DNA of 64,000 nt from Pedobacter jeongneungensis (GCF_000633455.1 NZ_AYMG01000009.1:1-64000); one strand, 5' to 3'; positions 18,006 to 26,925 are shown, counted from the stretch's first letter. Translations and numbers: made by a program. The notes: generated from the letters alone by a model not told the origin.

Positions 18006-18075
18006 CTGTCAGATGTTACCATCTGACAGATTTTCCAAAAAATTTGATTCAGTGTCGGATGGTAACATCCGACAC
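18006..18075. repeat. Pair of inverted 24-nt hairpins with compensatory changes
   Basis: Hairpin 1 (18006-18029): arms CTGTCAGATG / CATCTGACAG, loop TTAC. Hairpin 2 (18052-18075): arms GTGTCGGATG / CATCCGACAC, loop GTAA. The second is the reverse complement of the first with two changes, each matched in the opposite arm. It lies between PQQ-type dehydrogenase and mutS2. Confidence 0.85.
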
Positions 18076-18084
18076 CACAACTAA

Positions 18085-18177
18085 AAGCAATCTTAATGCG
18101 TTCGCCATTACCCTATCGTCAAGCAAGAAAGATTGCTTCACTCCATCGCACATTCCCCTTCTTCAGTTCGCAATGAC
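18085..18177. repeat. Partial GTCATTGCGAG-type hairpin element
   Basis: It contains AAAGCAATCTTAATGCG, GAAAGATTGCTTCACTCC and ends in GTTCGCAATGACG. These are the internal arms and right end of the elements at 23781 and 32310. The left terminus is missing or degraded. Confidence 0.65.
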
Positions 18178-18209
18178 GAATCTAATCGAAACAGTAAATC
18201 GATTTTCCA

Positions 18210-18281
18210 ATCTCACATCTCACATCTCAAATCTCAAATCTCAAATCTCAAATCTCAAATCTCAAATCTCAAATCTCAAAT
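18210..18281. repeat. 7-bp tandem repeat array (AATCTCA units)
   Basis: About ten copies of the 7-mer ATCTCAA (first copies ATCTCAC) run head-to-tail from about 18210 to the stop codon of mutS2 at 18281-18283. There are no unique spacers. Confidence 0.9.
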
Positions 18282-20659
18282 CAATTCAAATACACATAGG
18301 TAATTCCATCTCCACCTCTATCAGCATGTTCATCTTCCATTCTATTCACCTGGCTATATTTACGCAAATACTCTCTAATCATTTTCCTCAAAATCCCATC
18401 ACCTTTACCATGAATCAGTTTAATAGATGGAAAACCAAGCATAATGGCTTTATCCAGGTATTTTTCAACTTCGAATAAGGCATCTTCCGTGCGTTTTCCA
18501 CGCAGATCTAATTCTGCCCTGAAGTCTGATACCGCCTCATTCATACGTCCGGCGAATGAATGTGCGCTGCTTTGAATCACTTTTTTAGCTTCCCGGTTAC
18601 TTACCTTTTGTACACGGTTTTTCTTCACTGTCGATCGTAGATCGCCAATGGCCAAAACCAGTTCATTACGGTTAATTTCTAAAACCTGACCAATGGTTTC
18701 ACTATCTATAAATTTAACCAGATCGCCCACTTCAATTTCGCCTCCAACAATCACTGGCAACGGTTTAGGACGCTCCTTTGGTACAGTATTTTTAACCAGT
18801 TCGCGCTGCAGGTTTTGGCGGAGCTCTTTAGTAACTTCCTTATCTGCCTGTTTCTCTTTAATTTCTGCAATGGTATTTTCTACCAGCTTATTGGCGTTTT
18901 TAATGATATTCTGAGCCTCTTGCTTCGCTTCTTTAATCAGGATTTTCTTATTCTCTTCTAAAAATGTTTTTAACTTTTCATTTTCGGCAACCAGGTTTTT
19001 CGCTTTATTCTGCTGATTGGCCAAACTTACTTTCGCATCATAAACGTTTTTCTTCTCACGCTCCAGATCAACAAGCATAGTATCTACCCTATTTTGGTTA
19101 GAGCCCGTTTTCTCTCTGGCTAACTGGATCACTTCTTTTGGCAAACCAATATTCTGTGCAATTTCGAATGCGTAAGAACTACCGGGTTTGCCCATTTCTA
19201 AAATATAAAGCGGTTTCATCTTTGCATTATCAAAAAGCATCGATGCATTTTCCAATCCAGGTGTATTCCCTGCAAACAGCTTTAAATTAGAATAGTGGGT
19301 AGTGATTACACCTCTCACTTTTTTATTGTTCAATACCTCTAAAACAGCCTCTGCCATTGGCCCGCCAAACTGTGGATCGGTACCGGTACCAAACTCATCA
19401 ATCAACACCATTGTTTTTGGCGAAGCATGTTCTACAAAATAGCGCATCTTTTTCAAGTGTGCGCTATAGGTACTTAAATCACTTTCTATAGATTGATCGT
19501 CGCCTATATCGGCAAAAATATTCTCAAAAATACCCACTTCACTATTGGCATCGACAGGAATCAATAAACCTGTTTGCAACATGATTTGCAACAAACCAAC
19601 GGTCTTCATACAAACTGATTTACCACCAGCATTAGGTCCAGAAACCAGCACTACACGCGTTTCGGCATCAATATGAATGTTTAAAGGTGTAACACTTTTT
19701 TTCTCGGCTGCAAAAGAGATTGATAATAAAGGGTGCCTCGCATTGATCAGTTTGGTTTTAGGTTCTTTTAATAAACCAGGCATTTCGGCTTCAATATCTA
19801 AGGCAAATAATGCTTTTGCACGCACAAAATCCAGTTTAGTAAGGAAACCATGGTAAGAAAGCAATAATGGAGAATACGGACGAAGATCGTCTGTTAGCGT
19901 AATTAAAATCTTAATGATTTCGCGGCGTTTATCAAATTCTAAATCGCGTAATTTGTTATTTAAAGTAAAAACCTCTTCCGGTTCAATGTAAACGGTTTGC
20001 CCTGTGGCAGATTCGTCATGCACAAATCCTTTAAGCTTGCGCTTGTTCTCGGCTAAAACCGGGATACACATCCTGCCATCGCGAATGGTTAAACTACCAT
20101 CGGCAACCCAATTGTTTGCAATGGCCTGTTTGTAGATCGAATCCATACGCTTTCGAACATCTTGCTCAGCTTTAGAAATGGCAGAGGTAATCTCTTGTAA
20201 CTCTTTCGATGCATTGGGCTTAATCTTGCCTTTGGCATCAATTACCGTTTCAATTTTACGGAGGATGTTTTTTTCGATGGGCAAATGCTCAAATAAAGCT
20301 TCGAGCGTTGGGTAAACTTCAGCCCTTTCTTCAAAAAAGCGGAGCACCGAAAAAACGGTCTGTAAGGAAGTATATACCTGAAACCACTCATCTTCTAAAA
20401 GATAAGTACCTTCTACCCTGATTTTTTCAACCAGTGATTTAATATCAAAAAAAGTATTGATCTGTAAAGGTTCCTGATTTTGCAGGATACTCTTGAATTC
20501 GTTTGTTTGTCGTAAAAATTTATCAATCTGATCAAAACGGTTCATCACCTGCATCTTGCCCACCATCGTTTGTCCCATGGGGCTCAAACAATGTTTGCTG
20601 ATCAGCTGCCTGATCTCTACAAAACCTAAACGTTCTAAACAATTATCGGGATATAACAT
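18281..20659 (-). CDS. mutS2: MutS2 family ATPase with C-terminal Smr domain
   Basis: A 792-residue MutS2 protein. It has the clamp/lever region in the N-terminal half, then an ABC-type ATPase with Walker A (SGPNAGGKSV, about residue 340), Walker B (MVLIDEFGTGTDP) and the downstream TTHY histidine. A coiled-coil follows at about 515-620 (EREKKNVYDAKVSL...). The C-terminal ~80 residues form a Smr domain (ELDLRGKRTEDALFEVEKYLD, LIHGKGDGILR). MutS2 proteins act on recombination intermediates and stalled ribosomes; which role applies here cannot be seen. The 3' end abuts the 7-bp tandem array. Confidence 0.95.
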   Translation of the reverse strand: MLYPDNCLERLGFVEIRQLISKHCLSPMGQTMVGKMQVMNRFDQIDKFLRQTNEFKSILQNQEPLQINTFFDIKSLVEKIRVEGTYLLEDEWFQVYTSLQTVFSVLRFFEERAEVYPTLEALFEHLPIEKNILRKIETVIDAKGKIKPNASKELQEITSAISKAEQDVRKRMDSIYKQAIANNWVADGSLTIRDGRMCIPVLAENKRKLKGFVHDESATGQTVYIEPEEVFTLNNKLRDLEFDKRREIIKILITLTDDLRPYSPLLLSYHGFLTKLDFVRAKALFALDIEAEMPGLLKEPKTKLINARHPLLSISFAAEKKSVTPLNIHIDAETRVVLVSGPNAGGKSVCMKTVGLLQIMLQTGLLIPVDANSEVGIFENIFADIGDDQSIESDLSTYSAHLKKMRYFVEHASPKTMVLIDEFGTGTDPQFGGPMAEAVLEVLNNKKVRGVITTHYSNLKLFAGNTPGLENASMLFDNAKMKPLYILEMGKPGSSYAFEIAQNIGLPKEVIQLAREKTGSNQNRVDTMLVDLEREKKNVYDAKVSLANQQNKAKNLVAENEKLKTFLEENKKILIKEAKQEAQNIIKNANKLVENTIAEIKEKQADKEVTKELRQNLQRELVKNTVPKERPKPLPVIVGGEIEVGDLVKFIDSETIGQVLEINRNELVLAIGDLRSTVKKNRVQKVSNREAKKVIQSSAHSFAGRMNEAVSDFRAELDLRGKRTEDALFEVEKYLDKAIMLGFPSIKLIHGKGDGILRKMIREYLRKYSQVNRMEDEHADRGGDGITYVYLN

Positions 20660-20665
20660 ATTATT

Positions 20666-21229
20666 TTATTGTACCTGTACCGGAGTTGGGGCTGATACCA
20701 CTTGCATTGCTCCGGTTTTCTTTATATTAATGAGTGAATCGGCCTGTTTTTTCTTTTTTGCAATTTGAGCCGTAGCTTTTACTTTCGATAAAGAATCGGG
20801 TTTCATTTTTTTTCTGATCGCGAGAGAATCGGCCTTAAACTTCTTCGCAATCACCAATGAATCTGCATTAAATTTCTTTTTCTGGATCATCTTATCCGCT
20901 ATTTCAACAGCTTTTTTCTGCTGGGTTAAAGATTTCTGTATGTTTTTATACATCACCTCAAGCTCTTTAGGATTGGTATTATACCAGATCAGGCTTTTAT
21001 TATATGCTGCAGAATCTATACCGAATTTTTTATAAATACCTTTATAATAAGCTGCAGCCACCTTCTTCGCCGAATCTACCACATAGATGTTCGCAATGTA
21101 GCCATCAACAATATGCATATCGTATAAAATCTTTTCCATCTTATCAGGTTTAATAATGTCATCAGGTATACCTGGCTTACAGCCAAACCATAATATAGCC
21201 GTCATTAAAACCCATATTAATCTCTTCAT
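20666..21229 (-). CDS. DUF4296 lipoprotein
   Basis: A 187-residue lipoprotein: signal MKRLIWVLMTAILWFGC with Cys17. The mature part starts KPGIPDDIIKPDKMEKILYDMHIVDGYIANI, the DUF4296 signature. A long Lys/Ala-rich helical tail follows with imperfect repeats of a KKxxADSLxIxKK unit (about residues 110-170). No enzymatic motif is seen. The start is 70 bp from the divergent yggS start, so both probably share a promoter region. It ends 7 bp before mutS2 on the same strand, suggesting co-transcription. Confidence 0.88.
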   Translation of the reverse strand: MKRLIWVLMTAILWFGCKPGIPDDIIKPDKMEKILYDMHIVDGYIANIYVVDSAKKVAAAYYKGIYKKFGIDSAAYNKSLIWYNTNPKELEVMYKNIQKSLTQQKKAVEIADKMIQKKKFNADSLVIAKKFKADSLAIRKKMKPDSLSKVKATAQIAKKKKQADSLINIKKTGAMQVVSAPTPVQVQ

Positions 21230-21298
21230 CCTTAATTAAAATATTATTTTTTGCCCAAATTGCGGCAAGGTTATTAATTTTACCAAAAATAGTTATAA

Positions 21299-22000
21299 AT
21301 GAGCATAGCTGATAATCTTAAACAATATAAAAGCGAAGTTGAATCAGACGGGGTAAAACTAATTGCAGTTTCGAAAACACAACCAATAGAATCAATTTTA
21401 GAAGCATACAACGCCGGACAGCGTATTTTTGGAGAAAACCATGTGCAGGAAATGGTTGATAAAGAAGCGCAGCTTCCTAAGGATATTGAGTGGCACCTGA
21501 TCGGCCACCTGCAAACCAATAAGGTAAAATATATTGCGCCTTTTGTAAAACTGATACATGGGGTGGACAGTTTGAAATTACTTCAGGAAATTGATAAGCA
21601 AGCAAAAAAAAATAAACGCGTAATCGATTGTTTATTACAGGTTTACATCGCAGATGAAGACACTAAATTCGGACTTGGTTTTGATGAAGTGATCGAATTA
21701 TTACGTGCTGAAGAATATTCAGCTTTAAAAAATATCCGTATAGTGGGCATGATGGGCATTGCTACCAATACCAAAAACGAAAAGCAGATTACGGTTGAGT
21801 TTCATGAACTAAAAGTATTTTTTGATGGCATTAAAGTGAGTTTTTTCCGTAAAGATGATGCTTTCAAAGAAATATCGACAGGAATGAGCGCAGATTATAA
21901 AATCGCGATCGAAGAAGGAAGTACAATGGTGCGCATTGGCAGTAGTATTTTCGGAAAAAGAATAATTAAACATTTCAAAAACGACATTACGGCCAATTAA
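21299..22000 (+). CDS. yggS: YggS-type PLP homeostasis protein
   Basis: A 233-residue PLP-binding protein of the YggS/PROSC family, an alanine-racemase-like TIM barrel with no known catalytic activity. The PLP Schiff-base Lys26 sits in LIAVSKTQP. GENHVQEMVDKEAQLP, WHLIGHLQTNKVKYI, GMMGIATNT and STGMSADYKIAIEEGSTMVRIGSSIFG are all family blocks. It acts in vitamin B6 and amino-acid homeostasis in the cytoplasm. It is followed after 1 nt by the GNAT gene and then by lysC, forming one operon. Confidence 0.95.
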   Translation: MSIADNLKQYKSEVESDGVKLIAVSKTQPIESILEAYNAGQRIFGENHVQEMVDKEAQLPKDIEWHLIGHLQTNKVKYIAPFVKLIHGVDSLKLLQEIDKQAKKNKRVIDCLLQVYIADEDTKFGLGFDEVIELLRAEEYSALKNIRIVGMMGIATNTKNEKQITVEFHELKVFFDGIKVSFFRKDDAFKEISTGMSADYKIAIEEGSTMVRIGSSIFGKRIIKHFKNDITAN

Positions 22001-22001
22001 T

Positions 22002-22469
22002 ATGGATTTTAACATCAGGTTTGCAACCGCTGAAGATTGCCCGAGAATATTAGAATTAATTAATGAGCTTGCCGTTTACGAACGCGCACCAGAAGAAGTA
22101 ACTGTTACTTTAGATCACTTTATCGATGCCGGTTTTGGCGAAACCCCTGTCTGGAAGGCTTTTGTAGCAGAAGTAGATCATATCATTGTTGGCTTTGCCT
22201 TATATTATACCCGCTACTCTACCTGGAAAGGCTGCAGGTTATATCTCGAAGATTTTATCGTAACTGAAGAATTCAGGGGAAAAGGTTTAGGCAAAATATT
22301 ATTCGAAAAAGTAATAGAAGAAGCCAAAAACGGCAATTACAGTGGCATGGTATGGCAAGTGCTAGATTGGAATGAACCAGCCATCAATTTTTACAATAAA
22401 TATAAAGCAAATTTAGAAAGCGGCTGGTTAAATGCAGCCCTATCTACAGCACAAATCAAGGCATTTTAA
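22002..22469 (+). CDS. GNAT family N-acetyltransferase
   Basis: A 155-residue GNAT acetyltransferase. The acetyl-CoA pyrophosphate loop is RGKGLGK (about residues 90-96), preceded by the beta4 strand LEDFIVTEEF and followed by WNEPAINFYNKYKA. These blocks and the overall length resemble spermidine/diamine acetyltransferases (SSAT-like), but the substrate cannot be fixed from sequence. It sits between yggS (1-nt gap) and lysC (1-nt gap) and is presumably co-transcribed with them. Confidence 0.9.
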   Translation: MDFNIRFATAEDCPRILELINELAVYERAPEEVTVTLDHFIDAGFGETPVWKAFVAEVDHIIVGFALYYTRYSTWKGCRLYLEDFIVTEEFRGKGLGKILFEKVIEEAKNGNYSGMVWQVLDWNEPAINFYNKYKANLESGWLNAALSTAQIKAF

Positions 22470-22470
22470 T

Positions 22471-23736
22471 ATGGATATTTTTAAGTTTGGAGGTGCCTCG
22501 GTAAAAGATGCGGCAGGTGTAAAAAATCTGGCCAATATTGTTCGCGATTACAAAAAAGGGAACTTGCTGATCGTAATTTCGGCCATGGGTAAAATCACGA
22601 ACAGATTGGAAGACCTAACATATGCTTTCCTCTCACAAAATGATGAGGCACATGCAATTTTCGAAGAAATTAAACATTTTCATTTCAACATTATAGACGA
22701 ACTTTTTCAAGGCAAACACCATCCGGTTTATGATGATGTGGCCAATACCTTTGTCGAAATTGATTGGTTGATTGAGGATGAACCTGATAATAATCCGGAT
22801 TATATTTACGATCAGATTGTATCCATTGGCGAGGTAGTTTCTACTAAAATTGTAGCAGCATGGTTAAATGAAACAGGAAATAAGGCGCTCTGGGCCGATG
22901 CACGCAATTACATCCAAACCGATAATACCTACAAGGAAGGAAAAGTAGACTGGGCAAAAACCAATCAGATTATACAGAAAGATTTAGTGCCGCTGTTAAC
23001 CGACAATATCATTGTAACACAAGGTTTTATCGGCGGAACAAGTGAAAATTATACAACAACATTAGGTCGCGAAGGTTCTGATTATTCAGCTGCTATATTT
23101 GCTTCTTGTTTGGATGCAGCGGCTTTAACCATCTGGAAAGACGTTCCAGGCGTATTAAATGCAGATCCAAAATGGTTTGATGAGACTGAAAAAATCGCTC
23201 AGCTATCCTACCACGATGCGATAGAGCTTACTTATTATGGTGCAACGGTAATCCATCCCAAAACCATAAAACCGCTTCAAAACAAAGGTATTCCGCTTTT
23301 TGTAAGGTCTTTTATTCAGCCAGAGGGTTCAGGAACAGCAATTACCAAAGAAAACAATCCTTTACCTATCCCCTCTTTTATTTTTAAGGTAAACCAGGCA
23401 TTAATTTCTATTTTCCCAAAAGATTATTCCTTTATTATTGAAGAAAACCTGAGCAATATCTTTGAGCTTTTTCATAAGCATAAAATTAAAATCAATACCA
23501 TGCTTAACTCTGCAATCAGCTTTTCGGTAAGTATTGATGATCATCCTGTTCAGATTGAAAAACTAATTAAAGACCTTTCTGATGAATTTACGGTAAAATA
23601 CAACAAAGGATTGGAACTGGTAACCATCCGTTATTACAACCAACAGACGATTGATCGTGTAACCGTTGAAAAAGATATTTTACTCGAAGTAAAAAGCCGC
23701 CATACCTGTCAGATGGTGATGAAAAATAGCGTCTAA
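22471..23736 (+). CDS. lysC: Aspartate kinase
   Basis: A 421-residue monofunctional aspartokinase, first enzyme of lysine, threonine and methionine synthesis. I start at MDIFKFGGASVKDA (22471), because KFGGASV is the N-terminal nucleotide-binding motif. The longer frame from 22432 would overlap the GNAT gene by 38 bp. Further motifs are TQGFIGGTSENYTTTLGREGSDYSAA and YYGATVIHPKTIKPL. The last ~110 residues contain ACT-like regulatory segments, so feedback inhibition is expected. A hairpin repeat lies after the stop. Confidence 0.93.
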   Translation: MDIFKFGGASVKDAAGVKNLANIVRDYKKGNLLIVISAMGKITNRLEDLTYAFLSQNDEAHAIFEEIKHFHFNIIDELFQGKHHPVYDDVANTFVEIDWLIEDEPDNNPDYIYDQIVSIGEVVSTKIVAAWLNETGNKALWADARNYIQTDNTYKEGKVDWAKTNQIIQKDLVPLLTDNIIVTQGFIGGTSENYTTTLGREGSDYSAAIFASCLDAAALTIWKDVPGVLNADPKWFDETEKIAQLSYHDAIELTYYGATVIHPKTIKPLQNKGIPLFVRSFIQPEGSGTAITKENNPLPIPSFIFKVNQALISIFPKDYSFIIEENLSNIFELFHKHKIKINTMLNSAISFSVSIDDHPVQIEKLIKDLSDEFTVKYNKGLELVTIRYYNQQTIDRVTVEKDILLEVKSRHTCQMVMKNSV

Positions 23737-23780
23737 AACCAAAATATTATTAATCTAAAAATATTGTCATTCTGAGGATC

Positions 23781-23875
23781 GTCATTGCGAGAAGGCTTTT
23801 TCAGCCGGCGAAGCAATCTTTGTAGCAGAGCTCGCGAACATAAAAGATTGCTTCGTCGTTCCTCCTCGCAATGAC
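23781..23875. repeat. GTCATTGCGAG-ended hairpin element
   Basis: A 95-bp element with 11-bp perfect terminal inverted repeats (GTCATTGCGAG / CTCGCAATGAC) and a long internal stem (CGAAGCAATCTTT / AAAGATTGCTTCG). It is one of at least two full copies in the window (the other at 32310-32394). It might also serve as a weak terminator for the yggS-GNAT-lysC operon. Confidence 0.85.
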
Positions 23876-23939
23876 GACCTTTTTGTAGAAATCAGACAAT
23901 AGTACTTTAGCCTTTGAAGCAACGACCTAAATTAACCCC

Positions 23940-25127
23940 ATGAACAACAAACTTTTAGCTAACCCTGTACAAGATTACATCAACGCAAACTTAAATGCAG
24001 ATGTAAATCAGATCGCTTTAGCTAAAAGTCCGTTCGAGGGCATTGCTTCGGCAGAATTAGCCACCCAGATTACCGCAAAAAAGAAATCGGAGAAGAAATT
24101 ACCAACCTGGTTTAATACAGCGCATATTTACTACCCTCCAACGTTATCTATCGAGCAAACTTCTTCCGAAATTACTGCAAATTATAAATCAAAACTGGCC
24201 AAGGGCAATACTTTAATCGATATTACGGGAGGTTTTGGCATTGACACCTATTATTTCTCTAAAAAAGTACAAGAAGTTACCCATTGCGAAATCAATCCCG
24301 AATTATCGGCAATAGCGCAACACAATGCACAGGCACTGGAGTTAAAAAATATCAAATTTAAGCCAGAGGATGGTATTGCTTATATTCAAAATACTGATAA
24401 AGCATTCGACACCATTTATGTAGATCCGGCACGGAGAGCAGAAAAGGGCAAGGTTTTTATGTTGAAAGATTGCACACCTGATATTGTGGGTAACCTGGAT
24501 GCATTATTAAAAAAAACATCAAGGATTATTATCAAAACCGCCCCATTGCTTGATATTTCAGCTGGACTGGCCGAATTAAACCAAGTGAGTGAAATACACA
24601 TCGTAAGTGTAAAAAACGAGTGTAAAGAACTTTTATGGATAATTGACAAAGGATTTGATCAAGACACCAAAATTATTGCCGCAACATTAAATAACGGAGT
24701 TGAAAAAGATTTTTTTTTTTACCGGTTGGCAGCTAATGTAGAAGTACAGTTTACTGAAAGTTTAAGCATAGATAATTATTTGTACGAGCCGGATGCAGCA
24801 TTATTAAAATCAGGTGCTTTTAATTTAATTGGCTCAACTTATGGTCTTTCAAAATTGCATCCACAAACGCAATTATTTGCCACCAGCACCATAAACAAAG
24901 ATTTCCCAGGTAGGATATTTAAAATTGAGACCATCTTAACTACTGGCGAACTCAAAAAACAGGAAAACTTAAAAGGAAATGTTATTGTCAGGAATTATCC
25001 GGCAAAACCTGAAGATCTGGTAAAAAAATATAAAATCAAAGCAGATCAGGAGCAGTTTTTGATTTTCACAAAGATTGCCAACGGAGAAAATGTAATTTTA
25101 AAAGCTTCGATTATACAGTATTACTAA
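23940..25127 (+). CDS. THUMP-like class I SAM methyltransferase
   Basis: A 395-residue predicted methyltransferase. The central Rossmann domain (about 95-215) has the SAM-binding motif I (LIDITGGFGIDTYYFS), motif II (HCEINPELSAIAQHNA) and a YVDPARRAEKGKVF block in place of the usual catalytic NPPY. The N-terminal ~90 residues and the C-terminal ~130 residues resemble the THUMP-like flanks of this family. The target is probably RNA, but that is inference. A T11 homopolymer (24710-24720) lies in frame in the middle of the gene (KDFFFY). Confidence 0.85.
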   Translation: MNNKLLANPVQDYINANLNADVNQIALAKSPFEGIASAELATQITAKKKSEKKLPTWFNTAHIYYPPTLSIEQTSSEITANYKSKLAKGNTLIDITGGFGIDTYYFSKKVQEVTHCEINPELSAIAQHNAQALELKNIKFKPEDGIAYIQNTDKAFDTIYVDPARRAEKGKVFMLKDCTPDIVGNLDALLKKTSRIIIKTAPLLDISAGLAELNQVSEIHIVSVKNECKELLWIIDKGFDQDTKIIAATLNNGVEKDFFFYRLAANVEVQFTESLSIDNYLYEPDAALLKSGAFNLIGSTYGLSKLHPQTQLFATSTINKDFPGRIFKIETILTTGELKKQENLKGNVIVRNYPAKPEDLVKKYKIKADQEQFLIFTKIANGENVILKASIIQYY

Positions 25128-25150
25128 TTGTTATTCTAAATGAATTGGCT

Positions 25151-25636
25151 GTCATTCTGAACGCAGTGAAGAATCTTTCATCTACAAAAAATATTAAATC
25201 AAAAACCAACTATTTTTTAGGAAAGCAGGTTCAGAAGCCTTTGGGATACCACAGCCCCGCTCCCGCTTCTGCCGATGAAAATATCGGCATCTCGCTAAGA
25301 TCGGGTTTAGCTGGCTTAAATAGTACAACTATTATTTGTAAAATAAACCCGACAGACAGCATTATCCCAATCTGAGTATTATATTTTATCCTTAGAGGAT
25401 CTCAATCGGGATTAAGCAAATGGCGGGACTATAGGAACCGAAGTGCCACAGCTACTACTTTTCAAAAAAAATATGTCAAAACCAATCCATATAACATTTG
25501 CAAACTGTCATTCTGAATACAATAAATAATCTGTAAGTAGTTAACAATCAACATAATGACAATTAGCTTTTGTGTAAAGTTCAGTCCAAAGTCCAGCATT
25601 TCATCGTTAGGGATTCTTCACTGCGTTCAGAATGAC
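25151..25636. repeat. MITE-like element with 25-bp terminal inverted repeats
   Basis: GTCATTCTGAACGCAGTGAA... (25151-25175) recurs perfectly inverted at 25612-25636. Together they bound 486 bp. The element has no transposase, and no target-site duplication is visible. Confidence 0.75.
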
Positions 25637-25656
25637 AAACGAGGCGCTGCAAAATA

Positions 25657-25686
25657 CAAAAAGCCTTTCTCTTGAAAGGCTTTTTG
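25657..25686 (-). terminator. Intrinsic terminator after the cold-shock gene
   Basis: A 13-bp perfect stem (CAAAAAGCCTTTC / GAAAGGCTTTTTG) with a 4-nt loop, 33 bp past the cold-shock gene stop on the minus strand. It is symmetrical and could work in both directions. Confidence 0.85.
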
Positions 25687-25718
25687 TAGGGATGAAGAAA
25701 TAATCGTTATATGATTGC

Positions 25719-25916
25719 TTAAACTTTTTTAACGTTTACTGCCTGTAAACCTTTTCTGCCTTCAGCTACTTCAAATTCTACTGTGTCGTTTTCTTTCAAG
25801 CTTTCGATTCCACCTAAAACATCTTTAAAATGTACAAATAAGTCTTTATTGTCTTCTTGCACAATAAATCCAAAGTCTTTTTGAGTGTTAAACCACTTAA
25901 CTTTTCCGGTTGCCAT
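25719..25916 (-). CDS. CspA-family cold-shock protein
   Basis: A 65-residue single cold-shock domain. RNP1 (DFGFIVQ) and RNP2-like (DLFVHFKDV) motifs are present, with the family start ATGKVKWFNTQKDFGFI. It binds single-stranded RNA and DNA as a chaperone. The 209 bp upstream hold no gene and are large enough for the long structured 5' UTR usual for such genes, but I did not identify a specific motif. A terminator follows the stop. Confidence 0.95.
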   Translation of the reverse strand: MATGKVKWFNTQKDFGFIVQEDNKDLFVHFKDVLGGIESLKENDTVEFEVAEGRKGLQAVNVKKV

Positions 25917-26125
25917 AAAAAAATAAAAAATTGTATAAAATAAATAAACCTTTTACGCTTTGATCAGCATTTCATTCAACCAATTGACTATTAAAACAGA
26001 AAAACAATCAGTTTGAGCGTTAATATTGAAACAAAACTATCAAATATAACCATTTGAACCTGTAATGCAACCAATTTTTGATCGTTCAACAAGAATGTTG
26101 CGTTTCAAAAAGCAGATTGTTCAAA

Positions 26126-26761
26126 TTATTTATTCGGCTGAGGTGTAGTACGTAAATATGGCTTAATTACTTTATGCCCTTTTGGAAATTTAGCCGGAAT
26201 ATCTTCGGTTTTGATGCTGTTCACCACAATTACATCTTCCCCATCTTTCCAATCGGCTGGTGTAGCCACGCTATAATTGGCGGTAAGCTGTAAAGAATCG
26301 ATTACACGTAATACTTCATTAAAATTTCTTCCTGTAGAGGCCGGATAAGTAATCGTTAATTTTACCTTTTTATCAGGACTGATGACGAACAATGACCGAA
26401 CGGTTAATGTTTCTGAGGCATTAGGGTGGATCATATCGTAAAGGTTGGCCACAGTTTTATCCGGGTCAGCAATAATTGGAAACTCAACCGAAGTATTTTG
26501 CGTTTCATTAATATCATTGATCCAGCCTTTGTGCGATTCGGCAGAATCGACACTTAATGCCAAAACTTTAACATTTCTTTTTTCAAATTCACCTTTCAGC
26601 GCAGCCGTTCTTCCCAATTCCGTGGTACAAACAGGGGTATAATCTGCAGGGTGAGAAAACAGTACGCCCCAGCTATCACCCAAATATTCGTAAAAATCGA
26701 TTTCACCAATAGAGGTGTTAGCCTGAAAATTTGGTGCGGTATCGCCTAGTCTTATGCTCAT
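26126..26761 (-). CDS. 1-Cys peroxiredoxin (Prx6-like)
   Basis: A 211-residue peroxiredoxin. The peroxidatic Cys45 lies in SHPADYTPVCTTELGR, and the conserved Arg is in LTVRSLFVI. The C-terminal ~60 residues (NYSVATPADWKDGEDVIVV) form the extended domain of Prx6-type enzymes. No resolving Cys is seen, so the 1-Cys class is likely. It reduces H2O2 and alkyl peroxides with a cytoplasmic thiol donor. It stands alone between the cold-shock gene and the protease gene, all on the same strand. Confidence 0.94.
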   Translation of the reverse strand: MSIRLGDTAPNFQANTSIGEIDFYEYLGDSWGVLFSHPADYTPVCTTELGRTAALKGEFEKRNVKVLALSVDSAESHKGWINDINETQNTSVEFPIIADPDKTVANLYDMIHPNASETLTVRSLFVISPDKKVKLTITYPASTGRNFNEVLRVIDSLQLTANYSVATPADWKDGEDVIVVNSIKTEDIPAKFPKGHKVIKPYLRTTPQPNK

Positions 26762-26861
26762 AATATGATAATTTTTAAGTTGATTAAAACAAATCTAATC
26801 AATAGTATAGTAAATACATAGACATAATATTATTTTAAGACGTCTAAATTACAATTCCAAT

Positions 26862-26895
26862 AAAAAACCCTGAAGATTTTAGATCTACAGGGTTT
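26862..26895 (-). terminator. Terminator of the sigma-protease operon
   Basis: On the minus strand: stem CCCTG(T)AGAT / ATCT(T)CAGGG with a 5-nt loop, followed by a T6 run. It lies 30 bp after the protease stop. Confidence 0.88.
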
Positions 26896-26925
26896 AACAA
26901 TATTAATTTGTTTGGGGGTTTTAAC

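Larger units (their letters stand above)
25128..25718. other. 591-bp gene-free region with repeats
   Basis: No convincing gene. It holds a perfect 25-bp inverted repeat pair (25151-25175 and 25612-25636), an internal copy of the CCGATGAAAAT.TCGGCA hairpin repeat (about 25250-25440) and the csp terminator. The 77-codon plus-strand frame from 25145 is made of repeat sequence and is rejected. Confidence 0.8.

Noticed and set aside
18210..18281. CRISPR array
   Set aside because: The 7-bp units are directly joined with no spacers; it is a simple tandem repeat.
18044..18478. 144-codon plus-strand frame across the tandem array and the 3' end of mutS2
   Set aside because: It is antisense to mutS2 and partly a translation of the 7-bp array; not a real gene.
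25145..25375. 77-codon plus-strand frame starting MAVILNAVKNLSS
   Set aside because: It is made of the GTCATTCTGAACGCAGTGAA repeat and hairpin repeat sequence; such frames arise wherever this repeat occurs.
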